Positions 23,685 through 30,821 of a stretch of 46,875 bases of DNA are shown one piece after another (the first letter of the stretch is position 1; each line of letters starts with the position of its first letter). Position numbers and translations under genes: made by a program. The stretch is from Minisyncoccota bacterium (GTDB taxonomy: Bacteria; Patescibacteriota; Minisyncoccia; Minisyncoccales; GWA2-38-27), in contig JAQTZP010000005.1 of the NCBI GenBank assembly GCA_028687715.1, positions 1-46,875 on the forward strand, read 5' to 3'. The notes beneath the pieces are model-generated. The model made no database searches and was not told the DNA's origin. It worked only from the letters and a program-made list of their open reading frames with translations.

Positions 23685-25460
23685 ATGATAAGTTCTCCTA
23701 TTGAGGAAATTAAAAATAGGCTGGATATCGTTGAAGTTATTCAGGGGTATATAAAGCTTCATAAAGCAGGAGTAAATTACAGGGCTATTTGTCCTTTTCA
23801 TAATGAGAAAAAGCCTTCTTTTTTTGTCTCTCCGGTCCGCCAGAGATGGCATTGTTTCGGCTCTTGTTCTGAAGGCGGTGATATCTTTAAGTTCGTAATG
23901 AAAATAGAAGGACTTGAATTCGGAGATGCTTTAAGGCTTTTAGCTCAGAGAGCAGGAGTGGAGCTTAAAAGACAAGATCCTGTTTTAAAAACCCAGAGAC
24001 AGCGCCTTTATGAAATATGCGAGCTGGCCTGTTCTTTTTTCCAGAAGCAGCTAAAAGTCAGCTCTTTAGGAAAAGAAGCAAGAGATTATTTTCTATCAAG
24101 AGGAATTAAAGAAGAAACTATTGATAATTGGCGCTTAGGATACGCTCCTGATATGTGGAATTCATTATCTGACTTCTTAATCAGCAGAGGTTACATTCGT
24201 CAGGAGGTAGAAAAAGCAGGATTAGCTTTAAAATCCCAGAAGACCGGCAGTTATTTCGATAGGTTTCGGGGCAGAATTATATTCCCCATTTTTGATTTTA
24301 ATTCCCAGCCTATTGGTTTTGGAGCAAGAATTTTCAAACAGACAAAAAGAGCTGACGGACAGGACGAGTCAAAGTATATAAATACTCCAGCCACTCTTTT
24401 ATACGATAAAAGCAGTGTTTTATACGGACTAAATAGAGCTGGCTTGGAAATAAGGAAAAAAGATGCCTCTGTTTTGGTTGAGGGCTATATGGATGCTTTG
24501 ATGGCCCATCAGGCAGGCTACAGCAATGTTGTCGCCGTATCAGGAACAGCTTTAACATCTTATCAGCTGAAAACTTTAAAGCGCTACTCGGACAATCTTT
24601 TAATTTCTTTTGATATGGATTTAGCCGGCAATTCAGCTACTAAAAGAGGAATTGACCTAGCTCAAGAGATAGGGTTTAATATAAGGATAGTTGTAATGCC
24701 AGAAGGCTCTGACCCGGCAGATGTTATTTTAAAAGATCCTAATGAGTGGCAGAATTTAATTGAAAAGACTAAGACAATTCATGACTTCTATTTTGAAAAC
24801 GCTTTATCTAAGTTTGACAGAAACACCCTTGAGGGCAAGAAGGGAATTTCAAAGATTCTTCTTCCGGTTATAAAGAGAATTCCTGATAAAATTGAACAAA
24901 GTGTTTGGATTCAGGATTTAGCCAAAGCCTTGTTAGTTAAAGAAGAGGATGTTTCAGAGGAGCTTAGAAAAATAACTTTTGGGCCTGGTAAGGAAGTTAT
25001 GCCCGAGGAATCAAATTATATATCTAAGGATTATTGTCTTTCTAAAAGCAGAAAAGATCTTTTAGAAGAATTCTTGCTTGTTTTAGCAGTAAAATCACCT
25101 GGTAATTTAGATCTATTAAAAGACCAAGACTATAACTTATTTTCTGTTAGATTCTGTCAGATTGTTAAGTATTTTAAAGAAAAAGGCATAGGAAATAGAG
25201 ATTCTTTTCCTTTGGGTCAGGAAGAGTTTTTAAACCTTATTTTCACAAAGGCTGAGATTGAACAATCTGATATTAATCCCTGTCAGGAGTTTGAAAAATG
25301 CTTTAGGGACTTCAAGGTTTTAACAATAAGGGAGAAGTTAGCCGAGATTTCTAAGAAAATCAAAGAAGCAGAGTCTGAAAATAATTATGAGATGATAAAA
25401 TATCTAACCAATGAATTTAATTCTTTTTCCAAATTCCGCTGTGATTTGGAAAATGCCTAA
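23685..25460 (+). CDS. dnaG: DNA primase
   Basis: A 591-aa primase that makes RNA primers at the replication fork. The N-terminal CHC2 zinc finger shows [15 protein letters not shown] then [11 protein letters not shown] (about residues 38-69; CFG-S-C rather than the common CFGC). The catalytic core has the Toprim segment [15 protein letters not shown] near 260 and [15 protein letters not shown] near 305. A helicase-interaction region follows. It is paired with rpoD 5 bases downstream, a reduced form of the classical rpsU-dnaG-rpoD operon. Confidence 0.97.
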   Translation: MISSPIEEIKNRLDIVEVIQGYIKLHKAGVNYRAICPFHNEKKPSFFVSPVRQRWHCFGSCSEGGDIFKFVMKIEGLEFGDALRLLAQRAGVELKRQDPVLKTQRQRLYEICELACSFFQKQLKVSSLGKEARDYFLSRGIKEETIDNWRLGYAPDMWNSLSDFLISRGYIRQEVEKAGLALKSQKTGSYFDRFRGRIIFPIFDFNSQPIGFGARIFKQTKRADGQDESKYINTPATLLYDKSSVLYGLNRAGLEIRKKDASVLVEGYMDALMAHQAGYSNVVAVSGTALTSYQLKTLKRYSDNLLISFDMDLAGNSATKRGIDLAQEIGFNIRIVVMPEGSDPADVILKDPNEWQNLIEKTKTIHDFYFENALSKFDRNTLEGKKGISKILLPVIKRIPDKIEQSVWIQDLAKALLVKEEDVSEELRKITFGPGKEVMPEESNYISKDYCLSKSRKDLLEEFLLVLAVKSPGNLDLLKDQDYNLFSVRFCQIVKYFKEKGIGNRDSFPLGQEEFLNLIFTKAEIEQSDINPCQEFEKCFRDFKVLTIREKLAEISKKIKEAESENNYEMIKYLTNEFNSFSKFRCDLENA

Positions 25461-25465
25461 AATTT

Positions 25466-26644
25466 ATGGTAAAAAAAATAAAGAAAAGTGCTGGTTCTAA
25501 AAAAAAGGCTAAGAAAAAAGATTTAGTTAAAAAAGCCAAGAAGAGGATTAAAGGAATAAAACCAAAGAGGGGTTATAAAAAGCATATTTTTATTCCCGAA
25601 AAGATTGAAGAGCTTGCTAGGAAGGGAAAAGAAAGAGGCTTTGTCACCTTTTCAGAGATTTTGTATTATTTTCCTAACCTGGAAAAAGATATCAGCAGCC
25701 TGGAAAAGCTTTTTGATGATTTTGAGAATCAAGGGATTGAAATAAAAGACACCAAGCAGTTTATAGATGTTTTGCCCAAAGAAAAGAAAGCAGAGAAAGA
25801 ATCCTCTGTTAATGTCAAGATAGATCCAGTTCAGCTTTATTTGAGAGAGATAGGAAAAGTGCCTTTTCTAACAGCCGAAGAGGAGAAAAGCTTAGCAAGA
25901 GAAATTGAGAAAGGAAATAAAGAAGCCCAGAAGAAATTAACCAGGGCTAATTTAAGACTTGTTGTTTCTATTGCTAAAAAATATGTGGGTCGTTCTCCTA
26001 ATTTAACTCTTTTGGATTTAATTCAAGAAGGTAACTTAGGTCTTTTTAGAGCAGTAGAGAAGTTTGACTGGCGTAAAGGGTATAAATTCTCAACCTATGC
26101 CACCTGGTGGATAAGACAGGCAATTACCAGGGCTTTGGCAGATCAGGCAAGAACTATAAGGATTCCTGTTCATATGGTTGAGACTATTTCAAAATATACA
26201 AAAGTAAGACGCAGGCTTTTGCAGGATTTAGGCAGAGAGCCTTTAGCTGAAGAAATTGCTTCTGAGATGGGTATTGATGTGGCAAAAGCGCATCACATAA
26301 GAAAAATATCTCAAGAAACCGTATCTCTTGAGACTCCGGTTGGCGAAGATGAAGAAGACAGCATTTTAGCTGAATTCATTGAAGATGAAAAAGCCATTGC
26401 TCCTTCTGTCCAGGCTGCCAGGACTTTACTTAGAGAAAGATTAAAAGAAATACTTGTTGATTTACTTCCCAGGGAGCAGAAGATTCTTTCAATGAGGTTT
26501 GGATTAGATGATGGAGTCACTCATACCTTAGAAGAGGTAGGCAGGGAATTTGGCGTTACAAGAGAAAGAATCAGGCAGATTGAAGCAAAGGCTCTTCAGA
26601 AGATAAGAGATCATGAAAAGGTTAAAAAGCTTAAAGGATACTAA
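25466..26644 (+). CDS. rpoD: RNA polymerase primary sigma factor
   Basis: A 392-aa sigma70. A Lys-rich N-terminal tail and a reduced region 1.1 precede region 1.2 ([17 protein letters not shown]). Region 2 has [31 protein letters not shown] and [13 protein letters not shown], region 3 [14 protein letters not shown], and region 4 [15 protein letters not shown] with the [14 protein letters not shown] helix-turn-helix. It directs transcription from the TTGACA/TATAAT-type sites seen across the window. It is followed by 40 bases of spacer and tRNA-Asn. Confidence 0.97.
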   Translation: MVKKIKKSAGSKKKAKKKDLVKKAKKRIKGIKPKRGYKKHIFIPEKIEELARKGKERGFVTFSEILYYFPNLEKDISSLEKLFDDFENQGIEIKDTKQFIDVLPKEKKAEKESSVNVKIDPVQLYLREIGKVPFLTAEEEKSLAREIEKGNKEAQKKLTRANLRLVVSIAKKYVGRSPNLTLLDLIQEGNLGLFRAVEKFDWRKGYKFSTYATWWIRQAITRALADQARTIRIPVHMVETISKYTKVRRRLLQDLGREPLAEEIASEMGIDVAKAHHIRKISQETVSLETPVGEDEEDSILAEFIEDEKAIAPSVQAARTLLRERLKEILVDLLPREQKILSMRFGLDDGVTHTLEEVGREFGVTRERIRQIEAKALQKIRDHEKVKKLKGY

Positions 26645-26684
26645 GTGTTGAAAAAGAACAGGAAATAAGATATTATCTAAGTAT

Positions 26685-26759
26685 TCCGGGGTAGCTCAAC
26701 GGTAGAGCCACTCGCTGTTAACGAGGGGGTTACAGGTTCGAATCCTGTCCCCGGAGCCA
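26685..26759 (+). tRNA. tRNA-Asn (GTT)
   Basis: Acceptor TCCGGGG pairs with CCCCGGA followed by discriminator G and an encoded CCA. The anticodon loop CTGTTAA gives GTT, and the T arm is ACAGG-TTCGAAT-CCTGT. The last 30 bases are overlapped in antisense by the end of a recombinase gene, marking this tRNA as an integration target. Confidence 0.95.
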
Positions 26760-28250
26760 GTCTTTTCTTATCAGAACCTTAGATTCTTCCTGTAATCTAA
26801 GGATTAAATCGGTCGGGACAGCTTGTTGTATCTGTTTGTCCTGAACCATAAATTTATCCCAGAACAGCCCCAGATATTGGCGTTTCAGCCAGAATGGGGC
26901 TGTTTTGTATGTCTCGTAAATGTTGCGGGTTAGTTTTAATATTTCCTGCACCGTATCAATATCCAGCTCGCGCTGTTTGTCCAATTTTTCTACCTGGTCT
27001 TGGATCTGCTGGACATCAATTCTGAATTTGTCTCTGATTCTGACAAAGTCATCGTCAGTGATTATGCTTTTGAAAAGTTTTTCTTCAGCCGTGTCTCTTT
27101 TAATTTCAATAGCTCTTTGTTTATTATAGAGAGCATGTTTTTGCTCATTGATTTTATCTTTTTTGTCGTTGAAAATTTCTTTTACTTTTTCTATGACTCT
27201 TGCGGTAAAGGCCGGGCTGAATTGAATGGTTTTAAATTGCTCCTCAATAATTTCTTCCAAATCTTTGACCTGAATGTTCTGGCCCTGATTGCTGTGTTTG
27301 TCTCGGTTGGAGCAGTGATAATATTCTTTATTTTTTCCGGATACTTTATCAGCAGTAAATCTCTGGCCGCAGATATTACATAAGACAAATCCTCTTAACA
27401 GGAAGGTGTGTTTTCTTCTGCGGCAGGCGTGCTGATTGTGGTTTTCCATTATTCTGACAGCTCGATAGTGTTCGGCCATAGATATCATCGACTCATGATT
27501 GCCTTTTTTCTCTTGGCCGTTCCACTTCATTAAGCCGGCATAAAATGGATTTTTAAAGGTGGTTGTTAGAACGCTGTGCGGAACCTTCTTGTTGGTTTTT
27601 GAGCGCAGGCCTTTTTTATAAAGAATGTCATTAATCTCCTGAACAGAATAGTTGTCAGTAAGATAAAGTTTGAACGCTTCTTTTATCAAATCCCATTTCT
27701 CTGGGTCTTTTTTAACTATCTTTTTGGCTTTGCGGCCGTCAGCATTGCCGCCCACACCTACATTAAGATAGCCGAGCGGCACCCATCCCGGCCACCAGCC
27801 CTGGTCAAATCTTTCCTGCAGGCCCTTTTTGGTTTTTCGGCTGTTGAGATCCGATTGAAATTGATTGACGCTGGCTAAAATCGTATCAATCATATTGCCT
27901 TCAGGGCTGTCATCCAGCATTGGCTGGGCAACAGAAACGAGCTTTACTCCTGCTTTTTGGAGCACAGCTCTAATGGTTAGGTGGTCTTTAGTGTTTCTGG
28001 CCAGCCGGTCGGTTTCTTGAACGAATACAGCGTCAACAGAGTCATCCTGCTGGCATTTGGCCAAGAGATCCTGAAGGGCTGGTCTATCAAGCGTGGTGGC
28101 GCTTTTGCCTTCATCTCTAAAAACTCCAACGATTCGGTAGTCATCGTTTTCAGCAAATTTAGCGCAGAATTTTTCCTGCGCGTCTAAAGAGTAGCCTTCT
28201 TTGACTTGCTCTTCAGTTGATACTCGGCAGTAAATTAATGCATTTTTCAT
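26730..28250 (-). CDS. Large serine recombinase (integrase) at tRNA-Asn
   Basis: A 506-aa serine integrase. The resolvase domain opens with ALIYCRVSTEEQ (catalytic Ser near residue 11) and has QETDRLARNTKDH; the recombinase domain follows with PLGYLNVG and NPFYAGLMKWNG; the zinc ribbon is CNICGQRFTAD...YYHCSN near 310-335; then a coiled coil to the C-terminus. The start at 28250 (MKNALIY) is used because the upstream frame runs through a structured leader. The final residues RGQDSNL are simply the antisense of tRNA-Asn, so integration fused the gene end to the tRNA. Full-length and plausibly active. Confidence 0.92.
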   Translation of the reverse strand: MKNALIYCRVSTEEQVKEGYSLDAQEKFCAKFAENDDYRIVGVFRDEGKSATTLDRPALQDLLAKCQQDDSVDAVFVQETDRLARNTKDHLTIRAVLQKAGVKLVSVAQPMLDDSPEGNMIDTILASVNQFQSDLNSRKTKKGLQERFDQGWWPGWVPLGYLNVGVGGNADGRKAKKIVKKDPEKWDLIKEAFKLYLTDNYSVQEINDILYKKGLRSKTNKKVPHSVLTTTFKNPFYAGLMKWNGQEKKGNHESMISMAEHYRAVRIMENHNQHACRRRKHTFLLRGFVLCNICGQRFTADKVSGKNKEYYHCSNRDKHSNQGQNIQVKDLEEIIEEQFKTIQFSPAFTARVIEKVKEIFNDKKDKINEQKHALYNKQRAIEIKRDTAEEKLFKSIITDDDFVRIRDKFRIDVQQIQDQVEKLDKQRELDIDTVQEILKLTRNIYETYKTAPFWLKRQYLGLFWDKFMVQDKQIQQAVPTDLILRLQEESKVLIRKDWLRGQDSNL

Positions 28251-28262
28251 ATTGGTTTTGGC

Positions 28263-28318
28263 AACCCCTATTATGTGCTTACCCCTGGCACAAGCCAAGC
28301 GAGTTACCCACAGGGGTT
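28263..28318 (-). promoter_or_regulatory. Competing hairpins in the recombinase leader
   Basis: AACCCCT at 28263-28269 can pair with AGGGGTT at 28312-28318, and ACCCCTG at 28281-28287 can pair with CAGGGGT at 28311-28317. The two stems share the same right arm, so only one can form. This lies 13 to 68 bases upstream of the recombinase ATG and could control its expression or be part of its recombination site. Confidence 0.45.
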
Positions 28319-28320
28319 AA

Positions 28321-28480
28321 AATGGCTCTAAAAGTGCCGTTAAGTGCCGTTAAATGCCGTTAAAATTGCGTAAAAAATGGCTCTGAATGGCACAAAATGG
28401 CAGTAAAAGTAGCAATAAACAGCAATAAACAGCAGTAAAAATTGGCTAAAAATTGGCAATGATTGGTAGTAATTGGCAGT
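28321..28480 (+). repeat. Helically phased 10-bp degenerate repeat array
   Basis: About sixteen consecutive near-10-bp units, for example AAAGTGCCGT, TAAGTGCCGT, TAAATGCCGT at 28331-28360 and AGCAATAAAC twice at 28411-28430, ending in ATTGGCTAAA / AATTGGCAAT / AATTGGCAGT. The 10-base period is not a multiple of 3, so it is not coding; it matches the helical turn, with A-tracts and GC dinucleotides on one face. It fills the gene-free stretch between the recombinase and the terminase-like gene. Confidence 0.8.
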
Positions 28481-28489
28481 AGTTTTTCC

Positions 28490-29041
28490 TCAACATTCTG
28501 TATTTTCTTGGCTTTTTCCGCCTTTTTCAGCCAGTTCCTGTTCTTCTTTTTCTTTCTGCGCTATTCTTTCCTCCGTCTCTTTTTCAAGCTGTCTGATGAT
28601 TTGCTCATAGGAAGGATGGTCGTCTTCCTGGGCAATATCTGCGGCTTGTTTAGGCCTGCCTTCAACCCGGTCTAACAATTCTCTTATGGCGGCAAGCTTA
28701 ATGCTATCGTTTGAGCTTCCCATTAAAGCCACCAGCATTTCGTTGACCAAGCGGAAGTTTGCTTCTCTGATGCGCATACCGGCTTTTTTGACAACCTCCA
28801 GCGTTTCCGCGTTGATTTCGTCCATTTCTTCTTCGTAGCGGTTATAATCCTCGCAAAGAGTGCCGGATTCCTTAAACCAGTCTTTAATGGTTTGTTCAGT
28901 AAAAGAAAGGCCGTTTTTCGTTTTTCTACTTTTTCTAAACCTTTCATTAAGAAATTCGGCAATCTCTTTGTAGGAACTGCCTTTATATTTCAGCTCCATT
29001 GCTTTCTTATGGTATTCGGTTAAGCGTCTCAATTTGGGCAT
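28490..29041 (-). CDS. Terminase small-subunit-like helix-turn-helix protein
   Basis: A 183-aa protein that resembles phage terminase small subunits. An N-terminal helix-turn-helix of the YKGSSYKEIAEFLNERF type with a second recognition segment SFTEQTIKDWFKE lies in the first 55 residues, followed by a helical middle (EAN...LVNEMLVALMGSSNDSIKLAAIRELLDRVEGRPKQ abbreviated) and a charged, Glu/Lys-rich tail. The RELLDRVEGRP motif is common in such subunits. No large terminase, portal or capsid gene is present, so here it may act as a DNA-binding factor for a satellite or plasmid-like element. Confidence 0.65.
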   Translation of the reverse strand: MPKLRRLTEYHKKAMELKYKGSSYKEIAEFLNERFRKSRKTKNGLSFTEQTIKDWFKESGTLCEDYNRYEEEMDEINAETLEVVKKAGMRIREANFRLVNEMLVALMGSSNDSIKLAAIRELLDRVEGRPKQAADIAQEDDHPSYEQIIRQLEKETEERIAQKEKEEQELAEKGGKSQENTEC

Positions 29042-29064
29042 AAAAGTTGCGTAAAATAGAGTTC

Positions 29065-29259
29065 TTATTTTCTTATGATAATAACCGTCTTTACGGCCTC
29101 TTCCGAGACAATTTTGCGGATTGCCGTTGCCGCTTTGACCCTTGCTATTTTACTTTTGCTGTCCAGCAGACTTATAAGCGCGTCCGTCGCTTTTGGCAGG
29201 GCCTCCTGCAGTTTCTTAATAGCAAGCTCTTTTTGTTTTTCGTATTCGTATTCCGTCAT
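29065..29259 (-). CDS. Small helical protein (HEAT/ARM-like)
   Basis: A 64-aa protein starting at 29259 (MTEYEY); the longer frame runs through hairpins and is rejected. It is entirely helical by appearance, with DALISLLDSKSKIARVKAATAIRKI resembling one HEAT-type helical pair (only quoted in part elsewhere). Function unknown. It lies between the terminase-like gene and a structured non-coding region, in the same orientation as its neighbours. Confidence 0.55.
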   Translation of the reverse strand: MTEYEYEKQKELAIKKLQEALPKATDALISLLDSKSKIARVKAATAIRKIVSEEAVKTVIIIRK

Positions 29260-29281
29260 AGATTTATTTTTTAATTTTAAT

Positions 29282-29433
29282 CGCCAGCTTGGCTGGCGCT
29301 TGTTTGTAAATTTATTTACAAACAAGCAGAAGTAGTAAGTGCGTGGTCTCTGCAGAGTCTGTGCAGATAGTCTATGGAATAGTCTGCTGACTTGCCGCAG
29401 ACTTGTATGCGGTTTTCCAGCATACAAGTCTGC
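29282..29433. other. Hairpin-rich region, possible element replication origin
   Basis: Three perfect inverted repeats in 150 bases: CGCCAGC/GCTGGCG at 29282-29298; a 12-bp stem CTTGTTTGTAAA/TTTACAAACAAG at 29299-29326; and a 14-bp stem GCAGACTTGTATGC/GCATACAAGTCTGC at 29397-29433. Between the last two, the core AGTCTR recurs at 29356, 29369 and 29381. It sits directly downstream of a replication-type winged-helix gene. Confidence 0.6.
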
Positions 29434-29810
29434 TACTTTTCCACACACTTGTCTTCTTCGTCCGGGAATTCCTGCGTTTCAATCCAGCGCTCCCAATCGG
29501 TGTTGAATTTATCCCAAAGGATTTTATAGTGAACCTTTCTTGGAATGCTTTTGTGCGTTTCCTTTAGATAGCCGAATTGCTTGAGCTCTTTCCTTGCAAG
29601 CTCCTGTTCGTATCTGCTTAGGCCCGTTTCCTCGGTTATTTCCTTCTGGGTTTTGAAAATCCATCCTTCTTTTTTGTCTTTCTGCTTTCCTTCCCAATAG
29701 AGAAATTGGCACAAGAAAAGAGTGGTTTTTACAGAGCCGATGAATTTTGCCAATCTCGGATAGTAGGCTACCGGTCGGCCGATTTTGCTAAGATATTCAC
29801 TGAGCTTCAT
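29433..29810 (-). CDS. Winged-helix replication-type protein
   Basis: A 125-aa protein with a winged-helix domain like those at the start of phage and plasmid replication proteins. Recognisable are ARLAKFIGS-type RLAKFIGSVKTTLFLCQFLYWEGK, then GWIFKTQKEITEETGLSRYEQELARKELKQFG (recognition helix region) and IPRKVHYKI; quoted segments are partial. The start at 29810 follows homologues that open with a short SEYLSKIGRPVAYYP-like stretch. There is no primase or helicase domain, so it may be an initiator or a transcription factor. Its end coincides with the last arm of the hairpin-rich region. Confidence 0.7.
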   Translation of the reverse strand: MKLSEYLSKIGRPVAYYPRLAKFIGSVKTTLFLCQFLYWEGKQKDKKEGWIFKTQKEITEETGLSRYEQELARKELKQFGYLKETHKSIPRKVHYKILWDKFNTDWERWIETQEFPDEEDKCVEK

Positions 29811-30003
29811 ATTTGTTTTTGGTCTTTTCCTGGTCCTGCTCTCTTTGCCATTCCAACTGCTGAACCAAAATCTCGGCCAGCCGCTCGGCCACCATTTCCT
29901 CAATTTCTTTGATATTTAGTTGTGCGTTTTTGTTAGACAGCTCAACGCCGTCATTCTTTTTGCGGGTCTTTTCAGGCTCTTTAACCGTCTTGTTCGGATA
30001 CAT
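29797..30003 (-). CDS. Small charged protein overlapping the winged-helix gene
   Basis: A 68-aa highly charged, helical protein whose last codons overlap the next start by 14 bases, suggesting coupled translation. The central segment IEEMVAERLAEILVQQLEWQ looks like one amphipathic helix. No family recognised. Support comes from position, overlap and an acceptable ATG rather than from homology. Confidence 0.5.
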   Translation of the reverse strand: MYPNKTVKEPEKTRKKNDGVELSNKNAQLNIKEIEEMVAERLAEILVQQLEWQREQDQEKTKNKYEAQ

Positions 30004-30024
30004 ACTTTCATTGCAGTTGCTTTC

Positions 30025-30130
30025 GCCTCTTTTTAGACCTCAATAAAAAAGAGGCTGTGTAATTAAAGAAATGCGATTAAACCATGCGCGCTTCTTTTTC
30101 TTTAATTACCCCAGACCTCAAAGGGTAATT
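30025..30130. other. Three hairpins, two of them mutually exclusive
   Basis: GCCTCTTTTT/AAAAAAGAGGC at 30025-30055; a 12-bp stem GTAATTAAAGAA/TTCTTTAATTAC at 30059-30109; and AATTACCC/GGGTAATT at 30104-30130, followed on the plus strand by a T run. The second and third share 30104-30109, so only one can form. GACCTCA occurs in two of the loops (30036-30042 and 30114-30120). It lies between the HTH gene and the small charged gene and could act as an attenuator or terminator. Confidence 0.55.
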
Positions 30131-30145
30131 TTTTATTTAATTAAT

Positions 30146-30667
30146 CTATTTTGTTAAACCTTTCAAAATCCCATTTATTATATTGTTTATGTTAAGCTGT
30201 AAAATCACATTATCTTCGTCATATTTTCCGTATCCTAACAATAAACCCAAAACCCCGCCCGTTTTATCTTCTTTTGAGACAAGAGTAAACTTATCTTTAA
30301 GATTAGTATTCAAGAAGATCGTATGGCCTCGGCCTATTTCTTCTTTCAATTTAGTCAGCAGTTTTTCTTCCTCTTTTTTCAGCCAAATTGCCAGCTTTTT
30401 AAATTCAGTAGGCGATAGGCCGGTTTTTCTCACTTCTGCCAGTATGGCAAGCTGAATTATGTTGGCGCCAGTGAATTTACGCCAGCTCCAAGTATCAGAA
30501 GATTTTCTCTGTTTTGAGAGGAGTATGCCTTTTTTGTCCCATTCGGCAATTTGCCGGCGGGACAGGCCAGTTATCTTTTTCAGCTCGCTTGGTATAAATT
30601 CTCTTTCTATCAGCCAGTTTAGTTTTTCCAATCTCTTTTGATATTCTTTTTGGGTTTGTTTTGGCAT
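30146..30667 (-). CDS. MerR-type HTH regulator
   Basis: A 173-aa protein with an N-terminal MerR-like helix-turn-helix: PSELKKITGLSRRQIAEWDKKGIL at about residues 28-50, then a helical stretch with LSPTEFKKLAIWLKKEEEKLL, and a C-terminal part of unknown role. The start at 30667 (MPKQTQ) avoids a stretch with the GCAC-ATCATC-GTGC palindrome at 30677-30690, which may be its own operator. It is probably the repressor of the integrative element, first in the leftward gene set. Confidence 0.7.
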   Translation of the reverse strand: MPKQTQKEYQKRLEKLNWLIEREFIPSELKKITGLSRRQIAEWDKKGILLSKQRKSSDTWSWRKFTGANIIQLAILAEVRKTGLSPTEFKKLAIWLKKEEEKLLTKLKEEIGRGHTIFLNTNLKDKFTLVSKEDKTGGVLGLLLGYGKYDEDNVILQLNINNIINGILKGLTK

Positions 30668-30676
30668 ATTGTATCG

Positions 30677-30690
30677 CACATCATCGTGCA
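30677..30690. promoter_or_regulatory. Palindromic operator candidate
   Basis: GCACATCATCGTGC just upstream of the MerR-type regulator start, in the divergent spacer shared with the large membrane protein gene. A second related half, AAGTGCAATT, occurs near 30724. Confidence 0.4.
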
Positions 30691-30821
30691 ATTTAATAAT
30701 AGCAAATTACAAAAAGCACCGTCAAGTGCAATTCTGTGGATAACTCTACCTTTAATCAGTTCCCGTAAGTGTATAAAGTTGATTAATGTTATAAAAATTG
30801 CTAAAATTTTAGTTGATAATC

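Noticed and set aside
27000-27383. Plus-strand reading frame of 127 aa
   Set aside because: It is the shadow of the recombinase coding strand; the recombinase on the minus strand has clear domains.
28321-28480. CRISPR array
   Set aside because: Units are about 10 bases without spacers, and no cas gene is in the window; no repeat-spacer pattern was seen anywhere.
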